Shown here one piece after another: positions 22,987 through 27,818 of a stretch of DNA of 27,818 nucleotides. Source of the stretch: Syntrophomonas sp. UBA4911 (GTDB taxonomy: Bacteria > Bacillota > Syntrophomonadia > Syntrophomonadales > Syntrophomonadaceae); NCBI GenBank assembly GCA_002398105.1, contig DHCD01000096.1, positions 33,147 through 60,964 on the forward strand, given 5' to 3'. The position numbers and the translations under genes are program-made. The stretch's first letter is position 1, and each line of letters starts with the position of its first letter. Below the pieces are notes generated by a model. The model did not search any database. It saw only the letters and a program-made list of their open reading frames with translations, and was not told where the DNA came from.

Positions 22987-24819
22987 TTGCCACATAATAA
23001 TTATCTCTATCAGACGCGGGACATCAAATTCGCGGTTAAAGAATGGCTTGATATGGAAAAGCTTCTGTCCTGCGACGCCTATAAAGACTATTACGGGATC
23101 GACGATTTTGACGGCTTCATTGATGTCAGTTTCAAAATCTGCCGCGATGTCCTCTGCCCGGCCAACAAAGATGCCGATGAAATCGGTATGAAGTTTGTCG
23201 GCGGTGACGAACATGCCGTCGTCAGTCCCGACTCCTTCAAGGCTGTCTACAACACGGTTTGCGAAGCCGGTCTCGGACCTCAATTTGCCAACCGTTCGGA
23301 AGAAGGCCGTATGCCGCTGTCCTGGTATGCTCCCATTCTCGAAATGCAATCCGGTGCTTCCCCCGCGATAGTCATGTTTTGGTGCCTGACCGCGGGCGCT
23401 ACCACCGTTATTCAGAATAATGCCTCGGAAGAACTGAAAGAGCGCTTCCTGCCCAAGATGTTCTCGGGCGAATGGGGCGGCACCATGGGTCTGACGGAGC
23501 CGGGAGCAGGTTCCGACGTCGGCGCGGTCGCCACCAAATGTTTCCCCACCGACACCCCGGGATTATACAAGATTAAAGGCCAGAAATGCTTCATCACCTC
23601 CGGCGACCATGACCTGGCGGAGAATATTATTCATCTGGTACTGGCCAAGACTCCGGATGGAAAACCGGGAACCGCCGGCATTAACTGTTTGATCGTACCC
23701 AAATTCTGGGTCAATGAAGACGGCTCCGTAGGAGCGTGGAATGATGTAACTTCCACCGGCATTGAGCACAAGATGGGCATCCACGGCTCTTCCACTTTGT
23801 CCCTGTCCTTCGGCGAAAATGACAATTGCTACGGCTGGATGATCGGCGACGGACCGGTAGACGGCCGCGGTAAAGGTATGGCGCAGATGTTCCAAATGAT
23901 GAACGAAGAACGTCTGAACACCGGCACATTCGCCCTGGGCTGCATCGCTTCTGCCTACTACGCCGCCCTGGATTATTGCAAAATCCGGGTGCAGAGTCCC
24001 AAGTTCACTGATCCGAAGGGGCCCAGTGTCAGAATCATTGAGCACGAAGATGTCCGCCGCATGCTGATGTTCCAGAAGTCCATAACGGAAGCCTGCCGGG
24101 CTCTACTCTATCAAACCTACTTCTGGCAGGACCTGTCCCACGATGCTACCGACCCGGCCGAGAAGAAGCATTATGACGACTTGACCGCGATCAACATCCC
24201 GCTATGCAAGGCCTATGTATCGGATATGGCGTGGGTCAGCATTGAACAAGCCATCCAGTGCCACGGCGGCTATGGCTTCATTGAAGAATATGCCCCGGCT
24301 TCCCTGGCCCGGGACTGCAAGATCTATTCCCTGTGGGAAGGCACCAACTTCATGCATGCCCAGGATTTCACCGGCCGCAAGTCCACCATGAGGGACGGCG
24401 AACCGATGAAGCAATGGCTTGCAATAATCGCCGACTTCATTGCGGAAAATAAATCTCCGGAATTTGCCCCTGAGTTTGCCATGATGGAAGATTCTTTCGC
24501 CGCTTACCAGGAAATCATCGCCCTGGTTGAAGACTGGAGAGCCAATAAGCCGCAGAACAGGCAGCTCTTCGGCACCCGGGTCCTGCATGCCGCTTCCATG
24601 ATCATCTGCGGTAAACTGATGCTGGATCAGGCCCTGCTGGCGGCCAAGAAGCTCGCGGAACTGGGTGAAGACCACTTTGATGCGAACTTCTACAAAGGCA
24701 AAATCGCCACTGCCAGGTTCTATGTGCTAAACGTTGTGCCCGGTGTCTTTGGGACCTTGAAGGCCATGAAAGCTGCCGACACCAGTGCCATTGACTGCCC
24801 CGAAGACGCTCTTATGTAG
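22987..24819 (+). CDS. Acyl-CoA dehydrogenase, long (about 600-residue) type
   Basis: FAD enzyme expected to oxidise butyryl-CoA to crotonyl-CoA, the energetically difficult step in syntrophic growth. It has 610 residues, longer than the 380-residue classical butyryl-CoA dehydrogenase, with a C-terminal extension (about 470-605). The flavin and substrate motif LTEPGAGSDVGAVATKC (about 162-178) and the GIEHKMGIHGSST segment are present. The catalytic base is probably Glu451 in LWEGTNFMHAQDFTGRK. Start: TTG with GAGGAGGG 6 nt upstream. No etfAB genes adjoin it, so its electron acceptor must be encoded elsewhere. Codon use is more C-ending here than in the first two operon genes. A strong hairpin follows the stop. 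Confidence 0.92.
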   Translation: MPHNNYLYQTRDIKFAVKEWLDMEKLLSCDAYKDYYGIDDFDGFIDVSFKICRDVLCPANKDADEIGMKFVGGDEHAVVSPDSFKAVYNTVCEAGLGPQFANRSEEGRMPLSWYAPILEMQSGASPAIVMFWCLTAGATTVIQNNASEELKERFLPKMFSGEWGGTMGLTEPGAGSDVGAVATKCFPTDTPGLYKIKGQKCFITSGDHDLAENIIHLVLAKTPDGKPGTAGINCLIVPKFWVNEDGSVGAWNDVTSTGIEHKMGIHGSSTLSLSFGENDNCYGWMIGDGPVDGRGKGMAQMFQMMNEERLNTGTFALGCIASAYYAALDYCKIRVQSPKFTDPKGPSVRIIEHEDVRRMLMFQKSITEACRALLYQTYFWQDLSHDATDPAEKKHYDDLTAINIPLCKAYVSDMAWVSIEQAIQCHGGYGFIEEYAPASLARDCKIYSLWEGTNFMHAQDFTGRKSTMRDGEPMKQWLAIIADFIAENKSPEFAPEFAMMEDSFAAYQEIIALVEDWRANKPQNRQLFGTRVLHAASMIICGKLMLDQALLAAKKLAELGEDHFDANFYKGKIATARFYVLNVVPGVFGTLKAMKAADTSAIDCPEDALM

Positions 24820-24862
24820 TCTGGTGCGAGTATTTAAGTTTCAATGCGGCAATTAACGTAGC

Positions 24863-24894
24863 ATAGTGCGGAGTTCCTATGAACTCCGCACTAT
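24863..24894. other. Perfect 14-bp hairpin inside the operon
   Basis: ATAGTGCGGAGTTC (24863-24876) pairs perfectly with GAACTCCGCACTAT (24881-24894) around a 4-nt loop. The sequence after it is ATATAAC, not a T-tract, so full termination is unlikely. It lies between the acyl-CoA dehydrogenase and CoA-transferase genes, 40 nt before the TTG start. An mRNA processing or stability element is a likely role. Confidence 0.75.
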
Positions 24895-24934
24895 ATATAA
24901 CAAATGTCATATTACTCAAAGGGAGGAATTATGT

Positions 24935-26275
24935 TTGACTTGGCAAGATGAATATAAAAAGAAATTAGTAACTGCGGATGAAGCCGTTAAGGTAATCAAA
25001 TCCGGCGATTGGGTCGAACATGCCTTTGGCGTTGCGGGCGCCAATGAGCTGGACGCCGCTCTGGCCAAAAGAAAAGATGAGTTATGGGATGTAAAAATCC
25101 GCTGCGACATAGGCGCCTGGCCTCATTACACCAATGAAGCCGACCCAACGGGAGAACACTTTTACTGGAACTCCTGGCATTGCGGAGGACTGGACCGCAA
25201 GTATTACAATCAGGGCATCCTGTCCTATATTCCGATGAAGTTCCACGAATGCCCCATGATGACCAGAAAAGATTGCGACCCCACCAATGTCTTTATGGCG
25301 ACTGTTTCCCCCATGGACAGACATGGCTACTTCAGCTTTGGAGCCGGAGCCCCTTCAACTTGGGCCGCGATTGAAAAAGCCCAGTACGTGCTTCTGGAAG
25401 TCAATACCAACATGCCCCGGGTATTGGGCGGCAATCAGGAGTGCATTCACATCAGTCAGGTTGACTACGTGGTGGAAAGCAGCAACATGCCTTTACCTGC
25501 TCTGCCGGACGTAGCAGCCAGTGAGACTGAGCAGAAGATAGCGGAGCATATTATTGCCCGCCTTTCCAACGGCTGCTGCATACAGCTTGGTATCGGCGGC
25601 ATTCCCAATGCTATGGGTGCTATGATCGCTGAATCTGATCTTAAAGATCTGGGTGTACACACGGAAATGTATGTGGACGCCTATGTGAAGATGAGCAAGG
25701 CCGGAAAAATCACCGGCGCCTATAAAAATATAGATAAATACAAACAGGTATTTTCTTTTGCCATGGGCAGTCCGGAACTCTATGACTTCATAGATGATAA
25801 TCCCGGTATTATAGCTTATTCAGTCGATTATACCAATAGCCCGGTAGTTGTGGCCAGCATAGACAACTTCGTTTCTATCAATGCCTGCATTGAAGTTGAT
25901 CTGTTCGGACAAGTCTGCTCCGAAAGCGTAGGTCCCCGGCACATAAGCGGAACCGGTGGTCAGCTCGACTTTGTGGAGGGAGCTTACAAGTCCAAGAATG
26001 GACAGAGCTTCATCTGCATGACCTCTACTTTTGAGGGCAAGGATGGACTGGTATCCCGTATCAAACCTATCCTCACCCCCGGCGCCATAGTCACCTCACC
26101 TCGGACCGCGACCCATATGATTGCGACCGAGTACGGCATAGCCAGCATGAAGGGCAAGAGTACCTGGGAAAGGGCTGAAGCTCTGATCAGTATTGCTCAT
26201 CCCCAGTTCAAAGACGAGTTGATAAAGGAAGCCGGAAAGATGAATATCTGGAGAAAATCCAATAAGAATTGCTAA
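24935..26275 (+). CDS. CoA-transferase (butyrate/acetate or 4-hydroxybutyrate type)
   Basis: Moves CoA between acetyl-CoA and a short-chain acid. In this operon it most likely activates butyrate to butyryl-CoA. The 446-residue product belongs to the acetyl-CoA hydrolase/transferase family: GIGGIPNA (219-226) is the CoA-binding loop, and Glu244 in VHTEMYVDAYV is the expected catalytic glutamate. GTGGQLDFVEGA and PRTATHMIATEYGIA are also typical. GGGAGG 8 nt upstream selects TTG at 24935. An in-frame ATG at 24866 lies inside the hairpin and is rejected. It is the last gene of the operon, separated from the previous one by 115 nt. Confidence 0.92.
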   Translation: MTWQDEYKKKLVTADEAVKVIKSGDWVEHAFGVAGANELDAALAKRKDELWDVKIRCDIGAWPHYTNEADPTGEHFYWNSWHCGGLDRKYYNQGILSYIPMKFHECPMMTRKDCDPTNVFMATVSPMDRHGYFSFGAGAPSTWAAIEKAQYVLLEVNTNMPRVLGGNQECIHISQVDYVVESSNMPLPALPDVAASETEQKIAEHIIARLSNGCCIQLGIGGIPNAMGAMIAESDLKDLGVHTEMYVDAYVKMSKAGKITGAYKNIDKYKQVFSFAMGSPELYDFIDDNPGIIAYSVDYTNSPVVVASIDNFVSINACIEVDLFGQVCSESVGPRHISGTGGQLDFVEGAYKSKNGQSFICMTSTFEGKDGLVSRIKPILTPGAIVTSPRTATHMIATEYGIASMKGKSTWERAEALISIAHPQFKDELIKEAGKMNIWRKSNKNC

Positions 26276-26329
26276 GGGATAATCATTTTGGATTACAGCA
26301 ATGTTCTCTTTTAATACACCTTTACCAGA

Positions 26330-26369
26330 AGAGCCTGGTGCCAGGTCCCTTGCCTGCACCAGGCTCTTT
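26330..26369. terminator. Hairpin between convergent operon and activator gene
   Basis: AGAGCCTGGTGC (26330-26341) pairs perfectly with GCACCAGGCTCT (26356-26367). On the plus strand TTTCTAATGTTTT follows, a loose T-tract. It lies 55 nt past the CoA-transferase stop and immediately past the minus-strand activator stop, so it probably ends transcripts from both sides. Confidence 0.65.
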
Positions 26370-27818
26370 CTAATGTTTTATCCCATATTTCTGGGCCTTG
26401 CGAACCACAGTGGATTGATTAACCTGCAGCACTCGTGCTACCTGATAGCTGGAGCGGTAACGGGTAAACGCTGTCTCCAATAAAGCGCGTTCAGTATTTT
26501 CCACCGCTTGTTTGAGCGGCAGCAGCCTTTCTCCCACTTGCGCTACCGCGGCAGTAGTTTTTATATTAGCCGGGAGATCCTTAATATTAATGATGCTATT
26601 GATGCTGGTGACCACCAGCCTTTCCATGAGATTCTCCAGTTCTCTCACATTGCCCGGCCAGCTGTATTCCACCAGACAGTTATAAACACTATTGTCCAGC
26701 CGCTTTCTCATCTGATACTTCTGATTAAAAACATTAAGGAAATAATTCATGAGTACCGGGATATCCTCCTGGCGTTCCCGCAATGGCGGCACATTGATGG
26801 GAATAACATTAAGACGGTAAAAAAGATCCAGACGAAACTGTCCCTTTTCTATCATCTCCAGCAGGTCGCGGTTGGTTCCGGCTATAATTCTGCTGTCAAC
26901 CTTAATGGGGTGAACGCCGCCGACGCGGCTGATTTCTCTATCCTGCAGGGCCCGCAGCAGTTTAACCTGCAGGTTTAAAGGCAATTCCCCTATTTCATCC
27001 AGAAACAGGACCCCTCCCCGGGCCAGTTCAAATAAACCTACCTTGCCGGTTTTGCTGGCTCCGGTAAAAGCTCCGGCCTCATAACCGAATAATTCCGATT
27101 CCAGAAGATTCTCCGGTATGGCGCCGCAGTTTACCCGAATAAACGGTCCCTCTTTGCGGTTACTGTTGGAATGGATTATTTCAGCAATCAAATCTTTACC
27201 GACCCCTGATTCGCCCTGGATGAGTACGGTTGAATCCACTGCCGCAACCCGTATGACCATATTAACCAGTTCTTTCATTTTAACTGAAGTCATTACCAGA
27301 TTACGGGAATTTTCCAGTTTCATCTGCTGCAATTCGGTCTTATACAATTCCTGCAACCCTGCTATCCGTTCCAGCGTTCTCTGTAATTCATTAAGTTCCG
27401 TAATATCCCTGACATTGGTAACTACCATAATGATATTGCCTTCATCATCATAAATGGGATTGCTGGTAACCAGAGCCTCTTTGCCCGTACTGGCAGTAAG
27501 GGTCAGGCTGGCTCGGGTCCCGGTTTCCAGGGCGGCCAGGGTTCCGGAACGGGAAAATACTCCTTCCTTGACCAGATCTGCCATATTACGCCCCACACAT
27601 TGCTCATGAGTTATGCCCATTATGCGTTCGAAGCCTTGGTTGAGCCTTAAGGTATTGGCCTGACCATCAGTAACATAGAGGCCGTCAAACATTGATTCAA
27701 TAACGGCTTCCATTTCTCTTTCCCGCAGACCCTGAACATGCTCCAATTTTCGCTGGAGCTCGTTAAGTTCGGTTATATCACGCACATTGGTAACTACCAG
27801 GATTATATTACCCTCTTC
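26370..27818 (-). CDS. Sigma-54-dependent enhancer-binding protein, 5' end outside window
   Basis: Activator of sigma-54 promoters; the visible 483 residues lack the N terminus. The visible PAS domain (about 27700-27370) is followed by AAA+ with Walker A GESGVGKD, the GAFTGA loop (near 27057-27074), Walker B VLFLDEIGE and a Fis-type helix-turn-helix (SYQVARVLQVNQSTVVRK). The PAS-end sequence GNII(L/M)VVTNVRDITELNELQR occurs twice with a 372-nt period, so the protein carries at least two tandem, similar PAS domains. It has no visible receiver domain. It is convergent with the beta-oxidation operon, whose -24/-12 promoter it probably controls. That pairing is inferred from proximity. Confidence 0.92.
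   Translation of the reverse strand, partial: EEGNIILVVTNVRDITELNELQRKLEHVQGLREREMEAVIESMFDGLYVTDGQANTLRLNQGFERIMGITHEQCVGRNMADLVKEGVFSRSGTLAALETGTRASLTLTASTGKEALVTSNPIYDDEGNIIMVVTNVRDITELNELQRTLERIAGLQELYKTELQQMKLENSRNLVMTSVKMKELVNMVIRVAAVDSTVLIQGESGVGKDLIAEIIHSNSNRKEGPFIRVNCGAIPENLLESELFGYEAGAFTGASKTGKVGLFELARGGVLFLDEIGELPLNLQVKLLRALQDREISRVGGVHPIKVDSRIIAGTNRDLLEMIEKGQFRLDLFYRLNVIPINVPPLRERQEDIPVLMNYFLNVFNQKYQMRKRLDNSVYNCLVEYSWPGNVRELENLMERLVVTSINSIINIKDLPANIKTTAAVAQVGERLLPLKQAVENTERALLETAFTRYRSSYQVARVLQVNQSTVVRKAQKYGIKH

Noticed and set aside
24866..24934. Longer N terminus for the CoA-transferase
   Set aside because: The ATG lies inside a 14-bp hairpin without SD; GGGAGG at the right distance marks TTG at 24935.

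Overview
The window looks like the chromosome of a syntrophic, spore-forming clostridial bacterium close to Syntrophomonas (Syntrophomonadaceae). That reading rests on duplicated butyrate beta-oxidation genes with sigma-54 control, an alpha/beta-type small acid-soluble spore protein, strong Gram-positive ribosome binding sites with frequent TTG and GTG starts, and a Firmicutes-style dnaE-pfkA-pyk operon. No rRNA, tRNA, CRISPR array, transposase or phage gene was seen. The organism assignment is inference from gene content.

Layout. 1-300: a copy of a dispersed repeat cut by the window edge, a terminator, and three 11-bp-spaced CCTTA boxes. 302-2084 (minus): a VanR/VanS-like two-component system with no van resistance genes beside it. 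The same 11-bp box pattern lies in front of the regulator, in the divergent intergenic region shared with a small membrane-anchored peptidoglycan-binding-like protein (2319-2816). 2971-6679 (plus): a PAS-PAS-AAA+-Fis enhancer-binding protein, then a well-formed -24/-12 promoter, then 3-hydroxybutyryl-CoA dehydrogenase and enoyl-CoA hydratase. 13686-6765 (minus): a tight five-gene run, YbaK-type deacylase, dnaE, mtrB (TRAP), pfkA and pyk, ending at a bidirectional terminator. 13776-14807 (minus): SASP and a HAD hydrolase. 14981-16171 (plus): an unrecognised 396-residue protein. 16183-16386: a nested palindromic element related to the repeat at the window start. 16458-19023 (minus): a rhomboid protease and a large two-TM coiled-coil protein of unknown role.

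19045-20067 is a 1-kb regulatory region: a perfect 25-bp inverted repeat holding two operator-like half sites, a second -24/-12 promoter, and a long structured leader with a U-tract hairpin. It precedes a complete beta-oxidation operon (20068-26275): crotonase, 3-hydroxybutyryl-CoA dehydrogenase, thiolase, a long acyl-CoA dehydrogenase and a CoA-transferase. A second sigma-54 enhancer-binding protein (26370 to beyond 27818) converges on it.

Together the metabolic genes cover activation of butyrate by CoA transfer, oxidation to crotonyl-CoA, hydration, a second oxidation, and thiolysis to acetyl-CoA, with two separate sigma-54 control units. No electron-transfer flavoprotein, hydrogenase or formate dehydrogenase is present. 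The observations most worth checking are the repeated VanR-type boxes, the sigma-54 leader and upstream palindrome, a 39-nt segment shared in inverted orientation by the two beta-oxidation loci, and the TRAP gene inside the dnaE-pfkA-pyk operon.
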